Below, piece by piece: positions 1 through 8,164 of a stretch of 17,743 nucleotides of DNA (positions are counted from its first letter, which is position 1; each line of letters starts with the position of its first letter). The notes beneath the pieces are model-generated. The model saw only the letters and a list, made by a program, of their open reading frames with translations, was not told the DNA's origin and ran no database searches. Location: positions 1-17,743 of the forward strand of contig JAXHVA010000086.1 in NCBI GenBank assembly GCA_034189035.1. The letters are read 5' to 3'. The translations under genes and the position numbers were made by a program. Origin of the DNA: JAUXFK01 sp034189035 (GTDB taxonomy: Bacteria; Desulfobacterota; UBA8473).

Positions 1-115
1 CCCTGCTGATATCCAGGCTACGCTCCACCTCTGAGACCTTGCGTCCCTCCTCGTTGACGAGGCGGATCGCTTCTAATTTAAATGTTGAATCATATTTCTT
101 CCTCTTTTTACTCAT
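1..115 (-). CDS. IS3-family transposase OrfA, N-terminal part
   Basis: The minus strand encodes 38 residues from an ATG at 115 to the window edge, beginning MSKKRKKYDSTFKLEAIRL. This is the classic start of IS3-family OrfA (transposase 8 / HTH family), a small helix-turn-helix protein that binds the IS ends. In IS3 elements OrfA is normally joined to the OrfB integrase domain by programmed -1 frameshifting. A purine-rich ribosome-binding site (GGAAAGGA) lies just upstream of the ATG. The rest of OrfA and all of OrfB are outside the window, so intactness cannot be judged. Confidence 0.85.
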   Translation of the reverse strand, partial: MSKKRKKYDSTFKLEAIRLVNEEGRKVSEVERSLDISR

Positions 116-180
116 GGATCAATCCTTTCCCTCTTTTATTTACTTGAGGCTCTTATGAGTGTCCACTAAAACGGGGTATG
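1..180 (-). mobile_element. End of an IS3-family insertion sequence
   Basis: The window begins inside an insertion sequence. Its first gene (orfA, 1-115, minus strand) is preceded by a short leader. Near 160-178 is a terminal motif that reads CCCCGTTTTAGTGGACA on the minus strand, a pattern common at the ends of IS3-family elements. The outer tip is probably between 176 and 184; I could not fix it or a target duplication, because the other end lies outside the window. A second short match, TAGTGGACA, occurs at 326-334 on the plus strand. It may be a remnant of another end or chance. Confidence 0.7.
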
Positions 181-423
181 AATACCAAAGGGTTTTCTTC
201 ATCATCCCGCTATTGATCAAACGCCTCCTAATTTACTCTCTGCTACTCCTATAACTCCGACCTCTCTCTTTACACAACGCGGGACAATGGATAAATATGT
301 TCGCGCTCTGCTATGCGAAGGAATGTAGTGGACAGGAGTGTAAAAAGTGCTTCATCTTAAAGACCTCTGTAAGGATGTAAGCACTGCCCTTATTCGCAAA
401 TTGACCAGGAGAGATTTTCGGAA
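181..423. other. Spacer between IS3 end and HD-GYP pseudogene
   Basis: No convincing gene is seen. The last 30 bases can be read in frame with the following pseudogene (…DQERFSEM), so the original start of that gene may have been further upstream than the ATG at 424. Confidence 0.4.
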
Positions 424-1575
424 ATGCTCTATGAGACCACGGTTAATCTAGGAAATATCCTCCTTTCGTTTTCCGAGGCAATTGATCTTGCAAATGAATC
501 GATTTCTGCTCACCAGATGAGGTCGCTTTCATTACTTTGGCTAATGGCGCCAAATTGTCTCAAAATGAAAAGCAGAAACTATTTGTCGGCGCTATACTTC
601 ATGACGTTGGCGCATTAATCCCAGAGGACAAAACAAGAATTCATGACTTTGAGGAAGTCGATGTTGAGCCTCATTATATCCGCGGAGCTGCGCTTTTTGA
701 ATCGTGCTCCTTACTAAAAAATTAAGATGGCATCATAGAATCTGGAGCGAGTGGGAAACTACCATCGACTCAGATGATGCGTTTGAATCACAGATGTTAT
801 ATCTTGCCGACTACCTCGAAAGGTCAATCAATCGAAATCATTACATATTGCATCAAAACGAGGAACTCATCAAAAAGATCACGTCCATGGCAGACGCTGG
901 AATTCACCTGGATCTTGTTGATTTATTTGTAACTGTATCGAATCGTGAATATTTTTGGTTCGACCTGATATAACCCCCCTTTATATTCCACTCTTTTACA
1001 TTTTGGTCCATTCAGGAGGATTGATATTGAAACTGACCAAAATTTTTCAATAGCTACGTTTTTCAGAAATCTTATAAACCTTAAATCCCCTTTTGCTGCA
1101 ACACATTCAACAGGTGTCACTGAATGCGCCTCTATCCTTTCGAAGATATTTGGACTCACTATAAATGAAATATATCTCATAAAATTAGTAGGATACTTCC
1201 ACGATATAGGAAAACTGCAGTGCCCAATTCCATTTTAGAGAAACTTGGCAGGTTATCAAAAGAAGAATTTGCGGTCATAAAAAAGCGTACGTATTTCACT
1301 TACATGGTTTTGAACTCAATTGGAGGACTTGAACATATTCCAGAATGGGCAGCGTTTCATCATGAAAAACTAGACGGGTCTGGATATCCATTTCATATCA
1401 ATAGTGAGAAATTAGAGATAGCATCAAGGCTAATGGCAGTTGCTGATATATTTACAGCACTTCCTGAAGATCGGCCATACCGAGTTGGGATGCAACATGA
1501 TGAAATTAAGCGAATTTTAGAAAAAATAGTATAGGCAAGAAAATTATCGATCTAATACTTAAAAAGTATGAATAA
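424..1575 (+). pseudogene. Tandem HD / HD-GYP domain protein, multiply frameshifted
   Basis: Reading across frames gives one protein of about 380 residues with two HD-type domains. HD-GYP proteins are typically cyclic-di-GMP phosphodiesterases or inactive signalling relatives. The first domain carries ILHDVGALIPEDK (frame from 522). The second carries FHDIGK near 1200 and FHHEKLDGSGYP near 1356-1391, the diagnostic HD and GYP motifs. Lesions: a one-base loss near 520 (after the sequence SAHQM); another near 718; a stop at 971 with a scrambled stretch to about 1020; a one-base loss in the codon before AVPNSILEK near 1218; and a frameshift near 1530, after which GKKIIDLILKKYE runs to a stop at 1575. 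The reading frames between lesions remain highly protein-like, so the decay is recent. The domain call is confident; the ancestral start is uncertain. Confidence 0.85.
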
Positions 1576-1743
1576 GTATTGGTAAAAGTCAAATAAACCC
1601 AATCTATTACAAATACAGAATACAAACAGTTTGTCGTTTCATCTGATTAAATGCAATTATCAAAAAAGGCGCAGCATATTGTTAGCAAGTATTGTTGAGA
1701 TGTCAATCATTGAGCTTGGTCGTCCGCTGAATAAACTTACATC
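1576..1743. other. AT-rich intergenic region, nothing recognised
   Basis: Stop codons are dense in all frames and no RNA gene or repeat is recognised. Together with the following promoter-like site, this forms a gene-poor gap of about 400 bases before the small broken gene at 1978. Confidence 0.4.
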
Positions 1744-1772
1744 TTGACATACACATTATTAAATAATATAGA
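1744..1772 (+). promoter_or_regulatory. Sigma-70-like promoter
   Basis: TTGACA (1744-1749) is followed after 17 bases by TATAGA (1767-1772). The -35 box matches consensus and the -10 box matches 4 of 6. It lies upstream of the small broken gene at 1978 and the exported protein at 2329 and could drive both. The spacer begins with TACA, as does a second promoter-like site at 4834. Confidence 0.45.
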
Positions 1773-1977
1773 GTGTACATATGAATGAATTGTGAAATGA
1801 TCTATTAGTACTATTCCTGACTTGGTTTCTAAAAGAGTGCCGCGAAATAGATCCTGTATTAAGCACTTGTTGAGCTTCAATTATCTAATTGGATAGAGAT
1901 AGAGGACGTATATGAGGGCGCAAATCCAAGAATCGAGAACATCATAATGAGCATCCTCTATACTTGGAGAATTTTTT

Positions 1978-2279
1978 ATGGCAAAGCGTTACAATCAAAT
2001 AAAAACACTGACCAGAGGCTATCATTCATACAGTCAAAATCGCCTGCATATTCTCGATGTAATGCTCGCTCGAGGTCATGGCGGAGATATAGGGAATGGA
2101 ATATTGATCCAGACATATTTTTTAAGATAGAAACCTTTATGAATTACTCAAAAACATTAAGAAATTGTCCTGAAGATGATATCTTTCTCTTTACGGACCA
2201 GGACCGCTTAGATGATTTATTCATAAGGAGCTTACAGCGGTATTATTGGGAAGATAAATCCATGGCTGCTAAAGGTTAA
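1978..2279 (+). pseudogene. Small hypothetical gene, frameshifted
   Basis: The ATG at 1978 has a good ribosome-binding site (GGAGA, about seven bases upstream) and opens a frame starting MAKRYNQIKTLTRGYHSYSQ that continues to a TAG near 2128. The adjacent frame then continues sensibly (ETFMNYSKTLRNCPEDDIFL) to a stop at 2279. Joined, they would encode about 100 residues rich in Tyr and Arg. I do not recognise the family. It sits 49 bases before the exported 570-aa protein, probably in the same transcript. An alternative is that the continuous second frame from 1947 (110 aa) is the real gene, but its first half looks less protein-like. Confidence 0.4.
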
Positions 2280-2328
2280 AATGTATAAATAATATATAAG
2301 ACTAAATTTACAAAACAAGGAGGCTTTA

Positions 2329-4041
2329 ATGAATCGGGAAAAACAATATTGGGTTTTGTTCACTTTCGTGACAGTGACCGTCGCTATCTTAATCTTCTTG
2401 ATGGGCCAGACGACTCATGCCGTCGATGCCAAAACACTGTTGAAGGAGGTTAGGCAAGAACTTCGCCAGGCTCAAAGGGATATGTTCGCCGGAAAGATTG
2501 ACAAGGCCATTTCTGCCCTTGACTCAATTAGAAAGCGATTAATACAATTGAAGGTTGCCGATCCAAACAACCCGGGCCTCAAAACGACCGAAAACAAATA
2601 TAAGAAACTCGTCAAAGACCTTGAAAGGCGAACAGGAAAAGACCTCGGGGGTGGCACCCTGACCGCTGCTAAAATGGACATCCAGAAAACGCTCCCACAC
2701 AAGCCGGAAACCAAACCCATGCATGAAAAGAGAGTCCCTCCGTCTGCTACAGAAGACGCTGAAATAGGTACCGTAGAAACAGCCCTGTCGGCACAGGCGA
2801 CTAAAGCCACAGCTCATGTAAAGCTGCCTCATGAAGCCAGGAGGCCACTCAGACAGGCCACCTCGCAGATTGGCAGAGTCGATGGATATATCAAAAGATT
2901 GAATGACCCAAAATCAAAATTCAACAAAGAACAACTCCTCGAAAACATTGATAAATCACTTGCTCATGCACGGATTAAGTTTGATGAGGCAAAGGCCCTA
3001 GCGGCTAAAAAAGGGGGTAACTCACATCCTGATTTTGACAAGGCACAGGCAGACCTGGCTGCGGCTGAGCAAAAGGCGGCAGAGGCTAATCAGCGTTACA
3101 AGGAGGCCCTGACTGCTCCTGCTTCATCTAAAGATATCAATTCCGATGTCAAGGCCCTCTTAGTTGAGTATAAGCGAGTCGAACCTCTTTTCGCAAAGGC
3201 AACGGGACATGTAATGCATTATAATGACCTCCAACCAGTTAAGGAACTCCTCTCTCAGATCAAGAACTTCGAAAAAAGCGACCTGGGAAAAATTAATGAT
3301 AGAATGAAGGCTTTTGCTAAGAAGTATGGTTCTATGCGAGAAGATATTGATCAGAAGGCTGAGGCAATGGGCTATTCCGGTCAAGGCCGGGCCAGTTTCC
3401 CTTACACAGCGCTGTCAGAGGGCATCGAGAATATTACAAAGACACAGACAGTCATGGCTGATGACCTCATCAGGAGGGCATCGGATATGAGAGATCAGAC
3501 ATCCAAGGGTATCAGTGACTTTGCTCGCCCAAAGCAGTATAAGAGGATCAAGGCATGGGGCAAGTTAGCGGCTCAATTTGATCAGGACAATCCGCGAGTC
3601 AAAGAATTCAATTCCGAATTGGATTCCTGGATCGAAGAAGACATGAAAGCACTGAATGCTAAGATCGATAAGGTTACCATGCCCAGCCATGCAGACAATG
3701 CGCCTGATGATGCCAAAAAGCTGTCTAAAATCGCTGTTGAATTCCTTCAGAAAGAAGAAAACAAACGAGTAAAGAAGGGTATGGAGGTTGGCAAGGTATT
3801 GACTGTTTTCATTACAGGGCCATGGCGTGTTTTCAAGAAAAATCTGTTAGGTGAACCGATTCAATATAACCTGCCCATCTTATGTGCAGTCGAGTATGAG
3901 AGCGATAAGGATCTGAATGTTGTCCGCGTTTACGACAGTACCCTACTCACTGAGGAATATAAGGGCGTCAAGATGGCCCCGCCGTTTCTTGGTGCCACTG
4001 TGGGAAACAGCTATTACATCAGACCCTCAGCCCTAAAATAA
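2329..4041 (+). CDS. Exported coiled-coil protein of unknown function
   Basis: An intact 570-residue protein with a strong ribosome-binding site (AAGGAGG, about six bases before the ATG). Residues 1-31 form a Sec signal peptide: a short charged start, then a hydrophobic stretch (VLFTFVTVTVAILIFLMG), with likely cleavage after THA. The mature part is very hydrophilic, rich in Lys, Ala, Glu and Gln. Long helical or coiled-coil stretches lie around residues 35-105 and 200-440; a low-complexity Pro/Thr/Lys linker covers about 110-170. The last 90 residues (from about 482) form a different, more hydrophobic, probably beta-rich domain containing VFITGPWRVFKKN and APPFLGATVGNSYYIRP. It should be periplasmic or surface-attached; there is no lipobox Cys and no second membrane segment. 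I recognise no family. It is the only intact gene in the first 11 kb, which suggests continued selection. Confidence 0.85.
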   Translation: MNREKQYWVLFTFVTVTVAILIFLMGQTTHAVDAKTLLKEVRQELRQAQRDMFAGKIDKAISALDSIRKRLIQLKVADPNNPGLKTTENKYKKLVKDLERRTGKDLGGGTLTAAKMDIQKTLPHKPETKPMHEKRVPPSATEDAEIGTVETALSAQATKATAHVKLPHEARRPLRQATSQIGRVDGYIKRLNDPKSKFNKEQLLENIDKSLAHARIKFDEAKALAAKKGGNSHPDFDKAQADLAAAEQKAAEANQRYKEALTAPASSKDINSDVKALLVEYKRVEPLFAKATGHVMHYNDLQPVKELLSQIKNFEKSDLGKINDRMKAFAKKYGSMREDIDQKAEAMGYSGQGRASFPYTALSEGIENITKTQTVMADDLIRRASDMRDQTSKGISDFARPKQYKRIKAWGKLAAQFDQDNPRVKEFNSELDSWIEEDMKALNAKIDKVTMPSHADNAPDDAKKLSKIAVEFLQKEENKRVKKGMEVGKVLTVFITGPWRVFKKNLLGEPIQYNLPILCAVEYESDKDLNVVRVYDSTLLTEEYKGVKMAPPFLGATVGNSYYIRPSALK

Positions 4042-4408
4042 GAAAATCAGATGAGTTTCTCTATTTCTCCTTTAAGGGAGGGAGTCTTATTCTTTTACTA
4101 CTTGGCATCCAGTAGCGCCCCCCTGCTGGTAATATAAGGTCTCTTGTCCACCATCTCGCACCAAAAAGAGTCTCTTGATGGAAATCATAAAAGAGACGGG
4201 CAAATAATCAGATACTTCTTTTGCCTCTTCGTCGGTTCGAATTGCTCAGACGACTTGCCTTGTGCCTTTTTAGTTACATCATTTTAAAGATGAATCTGAC
4301 CAACCTTGAGTAAGGGATCTTTTATAAGGAGGCCGGCCACAATAAAGTAGCGGCGATATTAACGCAAGCTACGGGGAAGATGTCTAAAAAAGAAGAATAG
4401 GTATAGAA
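4042..4408. other. Gene-poor stretch after the exported protein
   Basis: No complete gene is seen. A weak stem (CTCC…GGAG with a short loop) near 4066-4080 could help end transcription but lacks a clean T-run. On the minus strand, about 4090-4260 contains a short open stretch reading IRTDEEAKEVSDYLPVSF and onward that could be a coding remnant; I cannot assign it. The last 80 bases probably belonged to the activase remnant that follows. Confidence 0.35.
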
Positions 4409-4773
4409 AAATGTACGAAATGTATTGAATGTGTTGGTGCATGTCCCATAAAGCGCTGGAAATCATGGGCAGGTATATGAATATGGCAGAAGTAGTAAAA
4501 GAGGTGGAGCAAGACTCACTTTTTTAACAAAATTCAGGTGGCAACATAATATTATCAGTTGGAGAGTCTTTATTCCAGTGGAGATTTACACAGGATGTAT
4601 TGCGAGAATGTAAAAAAAGAAGATTCCACACAACCCTCGATACAACAAGACATGTTTCATGGAAAGTAATAGAAGAAGAGTATCCATTTGCCTTTGCAGG
4701 CAATATCAGTAATGAAAGGCTGGAATATATAAAGATGATCTTTTCAGAAATAGGAGTGGTTATTAACATTTAA
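4409..4773 (+). pseudogene. Remnant of a glycyl-radical-enzyme activating protein
   Basis: Translation across one frameshift gives a ferredoxin-type cluster motif, CTKCIECVGACP (4412-4447), then KALEIMGRYMNMAEVVKEVE, a stop at 4525 where a Tyr codon fits, NSGG, SVGESLFQWRFTQ and CKKRRFHTTLDTTRHVSWK, ending …IFSEIGVVINI before TAA at 4771. This order (CxxCxxCxxxCP insert, ALEIxGxxM, SGGEPL, LDTxG) is characteristic of the radical-SAM activases of glycyl radical enzymes such as pyruvate formate-lyase-type, hydroxyphenylacetate decarboxylase and benzylsuccinate synthase. The N-terminal radical-SAM CxxxCxxC segment is missing. About 100 or more residues are also absent between VSWKVIEE and the C-terminal tail, which are joined in frame. 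No glycyl radical enzyme is in the window. The family call is strong; the substrate enzyme is unknown. Confidence 0.8.
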
Positions 4774-4833
4774 GGGATAGTATTTCAGTACCCTAAGTAA
4801 GCCCGCACTCTACATAGCCCTGTCGTTTTTTTC

Positions 4834-4862
4834 TTGACATACAATCCTTTGATATATAAAGT
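4834..4862 (+). promoter_or_regulatory. Sigma-70-like promoter upstream of regulator remnant
   Basis: A perfect TTGACA (4834-4839) is followed after 17 bases by TAAAGT (4857-4862; 4 of 6 matches) in an AT-rich setting. The next gene downstream is the sigma-54 activator remnant starting about 210 bases later. No other gene is seen between 4774 and 5072. Confidence 0.4.
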
Positions 4863-5072
4863 AAATCCTAACATATATAATAAATACGCATAGACCCTCC
4901 CCTTCAAAGGCTGCTGCAAAGATCCTGAATCGCTTCTTCCAAAACATGGACTACTATCCTTCCACTGTATTCGTCCTGAGAAAAGAATAATTGGTGTCTA
5001 TGGCGAAAGGTACTTTTATCACCATTTATAAGAATTCTTTCCCGGGCGGATACCCTTAAGGGATTGATAGAA

Positions 5073-5644
5073 ATGGTTGATACAGATCAGTTCATCCAAA
5101 GAGAATTCCTCAAGAAGCTTAAGATAAATGAGTTGATAATTCATATCCTAGATCATCTTTATAGCGGTATATCGCATCTCAAGACACTATAGTAGTCTAT
5201 GTTAACCCTGTTTATGACAGGATTCTGGGGATTTCACATGAGAAATAGATCGGAAAGAAGCTCTCCTTGATTGAACCAGATGCAAAGGCACTAAGTATAT
5301 TCAAAGACGGTAAACCGATTATAGACAAACACTCAAATATCGAGGCCCTGAAAGCAGAGGTAAGGTTCACTTCATTACCTCTCCCTTCTAACAAAGAGAT
5401 TTACGAAGTCATAACCATTCTTGCGATTGTAAGACGGGAAGAGAACAAACCCAAAGGAGTGAATTATGAGCAACTCGTAACTGAGTATTTGACAGACGAG
5501 CTGCTACTGAAAGAGCCATTGCCCTGTGAATTCGATGCACTAATAGGCGATGAAAAAGAGTCGGAAGCCATCAGGCTCTTAGGAATGAGCAGGAGGGCTT
5601 TCTATTATAAATTGAGGAAGTACAACGCGGAAGGATTGGGTTAG
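5073..5644 (+). pseudogene. PAS / sigma-54 activator remnant lacking the AAA+ domain
   Basis: From an ATG at 5073 the product begins MVDTDQFIQREFLKKLKINE. A frameshift near 5172 leads into a PAS-domain sequence (DTIVVYVNPVYDRILGISHE), interrupted by a TAG at about 5247-5249, then IGKKLSLIEPDA and onward. The frame continues to LLKEPLPCEFDALIGDE, which is the usual entry to the sigma-54-interacting AAA+ domain (…FDxIIGES…). It then jumps directly to a Fis-type helix-turn-helix, AIRLLGMSRRAFYYKLRKYN, and stops at 5644. The whole AAA+ ATPase domain (Walker A, GAFTGA, Walker B; about 230 residues) is missing. Intact relatives are PAS-sensing bacterial enhancer-binding proteins. Its position just before two inverted repeats and a sigma-54 promoter suggests it was the local activator of module 1. 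Confidence 0.8.
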
Positions 5645-5675
5645 CATGCAGTTGTGAGATCATTTTGCAGCTTAC

Positions 5676-5696
5676 ATTGTATACATCCTATACAAT
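5676..5696. promoter_or_regulatory. Inverted repeat 1, probable enhancer site for the sigma-54 activator
   Basis: Perfect 8-base arms ATTGTATA and TATACAAT are separated by 5 bases. It lies about 240 bases upstream of the -24 box at 5934, within the range used by enhancer-binding proteins. A second site of the same geometry follows 117 bases later. Confidence 0.6.
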
Positions 5697-5792
5697 ATCT
5701 AAAGCTCCTTACGTATCCACAACGACACTTTTGCCATAAAAACGAACCGATTAGCAGCCCTATCGATCTATTCATTTGATCTGCGGAAAGAT

Positions 5793-5813
5793 ATTGTATG
5801 CTTTTTATACACT
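5793..5813. promoter_or_regulatory. Inverted repeat 2, probable enhancer site for the sigma-54 activator
   Basis: ATTGTATG and TATACACT with a 5-base spacer. It has the same 8-5-8 layout as the repeat at 5676, with one changed base in each arm. Its centre is about 130 bases upstream of the sigma-54 -24 box. The pair, next to a Fis-HTH regulator remnant, looks like tandem upstream activating sequences. Confidence 0.55.
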
Positions 5814-5933
5814 ATGCTCCCTTGTAAATAATCTATTGCTCAAAAAAGTAGCACTTTTGTATTTTATTCAATGCATCGAATATCAACATACTAAGCTATA
5901 TATCGATGGTTAACAAGAGGTTTTTAATACGTA

Positions 5934-5949
5934 TGGCATTAAAATTGCT
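5934..5949 (+). promoter_or_regulatory. Sigma-54 (-24/-12) promoter
   Basis: TGGCAT, five bases, TTGCT gives GG and GC exactly 12 bases apart, as in the consensus TGGCAC-N5-TTGCW; only one consensus base differs (T for C). Transcription would start near 5961 and read the HMG-CoA-lyase-like gene and the rest of module 1. The leader before the ATG at 6112 would be about 150 bases. Confidence 0.7.
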
Positions 5950-6111
5950 AAGCCTTGTATGCTAAATAGTCCCTATCTCGACAGGCCCTTTTTCCCAATA
6001 TCTTTGTTGTTCTCAGATCTTAATCCCTTCGCCCTATTTGCTCCTTGCATAATATTGCCCATTTCTGGATGGACGCGAGACAATCACTATTGGTTTACAA
6101 ATGGATTGGTT

Positions 6112-6977
6112 ATGAAGAGAAAAGTTCAAATCTTTGAGGTGGCCCCCTGGAAGGGACTCCAATGCGAATCAAAGTACGTAGCGGCTGATAAAAAGGTTGA
6201 ACTCATCAAAAGGATTTCTCAATATGGGATAAAGAAAATCATTGCCACAAGCTTTGCCCATCCGAGGTTTTTCCCTCAGTTTTTTGATTCCGAGCAGGTC
6301 ATGACCAGCTTAATCTGTATTAATGATACAACATATCTTAAGGCTGTCCCAAATGAGATTGGATGTCGGCAGGCCCTCGCTTCGGGAGTTAAGGAAATCG
6401 CTGTTTGGGTCTCAAGCAGCGAAACCCATAATGTAAAAAGCTTAAAAACATCCATAGTCGATACCATGAAGGAAATACAGCTTATCAGTAAGATATGTAA
6501 AGAGAATAACTTTAGAATCCGCTCGAAGATTTCAACGGCCTTTGGTTGTCTATACGAAAATGAGATACCGATTGCAGTAATACAGGAGGTAGCCTTAAGG
6601 CTCAATAAGCTCGGATGTTATGAAGTTTGTTTGACAATACGCATGGCGTAGTAAATCCCAAAGAGGTAAGAAAGAGGATTAGGCATTTAAGAAGAGAACT
6701 TCCTCATATAACCTTTGGAGTCAATTTCCATGATATCAGAGGCATAGGAATGACAAATGTATTTGTCGCCTTAGAAGAAGGAATACGAATATTCAATGCC
6801 GCTATAGGGGGCATTTGGGCAGCACCGGACATGCCGAATGGATCATTAGATTGCCCCACTGAAGATCTGGTAGTGATGTTTGAAGAGATGAGGATAATTA
6901 CAGATATTGAGTTGAAAAAATTATCTTCTTGTATTGATCTTGCTGAAGAGATTGCTGGGAGGAAACTAAGAAAATAA
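6112..6977 (+). pseudogene. HMG-CoA-lyase-like (DRE-TIM) protein, one frameshift
   Basis: Homology to 3-hydroxy-3-methylglutaryl-CoA lyase begins at the ATG at 6112 (MKRKVQIFEVAPWKGLQCES), so this start is preferred over the in-frame ATG at 5959. The frame is colinear with the family (TSF, STAFGCLYEN, then GCYEVC) until a one-base loss near 6630, and resumes as FDNTHGVVNP to a stop at 6977. The total is about 288 residues, normal for a lyase. Key catalytic positions are altered: the Arg-Asp of PRDGLQ is Trp-Lys, the first His of HCHD is Asn (NFHD), the Cys of the GGCP loop is Ala, and the Asn of GASGN is Asp. So even when intact it was probably not an HMG-CoA lyase; it may have had another role. 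It is first in module 1, 40 bases before dehydratase alpha 1. Confidence 0.8.
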
Positions 6978-7017
6978 TCATACTATTACGAATTCAACTT
7001 AAGGAGGATTATTCATT

Positions 7018-8164
7018 ATGGAGGAAGTCTTAAGAAGTTTATAGAGGTGTCAACCTCCGTATACTAGTTTAACAAAGTTCAAGGAGCAAACAGGCAAAAA
7101 AATCATTGGCACTTTCACCATGCGTATTCCAGAAGAAATCATCCATGCTTCGGGTATGCTGCCTGTAATGATGTGGAGGGGCAACGAGACAGTTACCCTG
7201 GGACATTCCTATGTACATAACTTCAATTGTGGTCTGACTAGGAGTTTCATTGATGATGCCCTGAGGGACAAACTGGCTTTTATCGACGGTATGATATTCT
7301 ACAGATCGTGCCTTCAGGCTCAAGAGATACCTTCCACCATAGAGTTGAATGCCCCACCATGTAATTTCCTCTATCTGTATCTGCCAACCTTGTATCCTGG
7401 CAGCGCTTTTCGGGAATTTTTTATACACGAGATGAAAAGGATGAAGGGAAACTTAGAAAAATGGAGAGGACAGCTGATCACCAATGAATCCCTTGAGAAT
7501 AGCATTGCAATATACAACAAGAATCGTTCTCTATTAAAAGGGGGGATACGAACTGAGAAAGAAGAAACCAGGGACGATCAAGGCGAGGGAGGTGCTTGCT
7601 ATCGTACACTTCAGCATGTTAATGGTTAATGGGAAAAGAAGAACATAACAGACTCCTGGAAAGCCTCTTATTGGAGCTGTAAAAGAGGAAATCGACTACG
7701 GATGACAAAATGCATGTAGTCATAGCGGGAGCTCTCTGTCAGCCCCCCCCCATACAACTGTCCTTGATTTAATCGAAGAGGCAGGGATGGTAATCGTCAA
7801 TGACGACATATTTATCGGTTCCAAGTACTTTGCCAATTAAATTCATTCAAACGGTGACCCTTTAGAAGCACTTGCCGACCGATACATGGAGAAATTACAC
7901 CCAGATCCGACAATGCGAGATTGGAAAACCCTCTGGAGAGGCTATCTGGTTGATAAAGTCAAAGAGAATACTGCTCAGGGAATAATCAATTTATTCATCA
8001 AGTACTGTCCTCCCCACTTATGCTATTACCCAGATATACGAAGGAGATTCATCGAAGAAGGTATCCCAGAGATCATGCTAGAGCTAGAACATGAGGTCGT
8101 AAGTATAGAGCAGATAAGAACCAGGCTTATGGCTTTTATTGAGGTTATCAGAGGAGATATTTAA
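7018..8164 (+). pseudogene. 2-hydroxyacyl-CoA dehydratase / benzoyl-CoA reductase-type alpha subunit (copy 1), broken
   Basis: This is a paralogue of the intact protein at 13335, visibly about half identical over aligned stretches (GKKIIG, IPEEIIHA, YNKN, KYCPPHxCYYPD, GIPEIM). The ribosome-binding site AAGGAGG precedes the ATG at 7018. Lesions: TAG at codon 9 (7042); a frameshift at the G-run near 7541; another near 7633; a garbled stretch to 7770 including a C9 tract (7743-7751); and TAA at 7838 inside the conserved FAN segment. The C-terminal part, 7886-8164, is open. Conserved Cys that ligate the Fe-S cluster in this family are still recognisable (NFNCGL, SCLQ, KYCPP). The family uses ATP-activated low-potential electrons for radical dehydration or ring reduction. 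Confidence 0.85.

Noticed and set aside
5959..6111. N-terminal extension of the HMG-CoA-lyase-like protein from the ATG at 5959
   Set aside because: The 51 extra residues have no counterpart in the family, and the ATG at 5959 lies within a couple of bases of the predicted transcription start, leaving no room for a ribosome-binding site.
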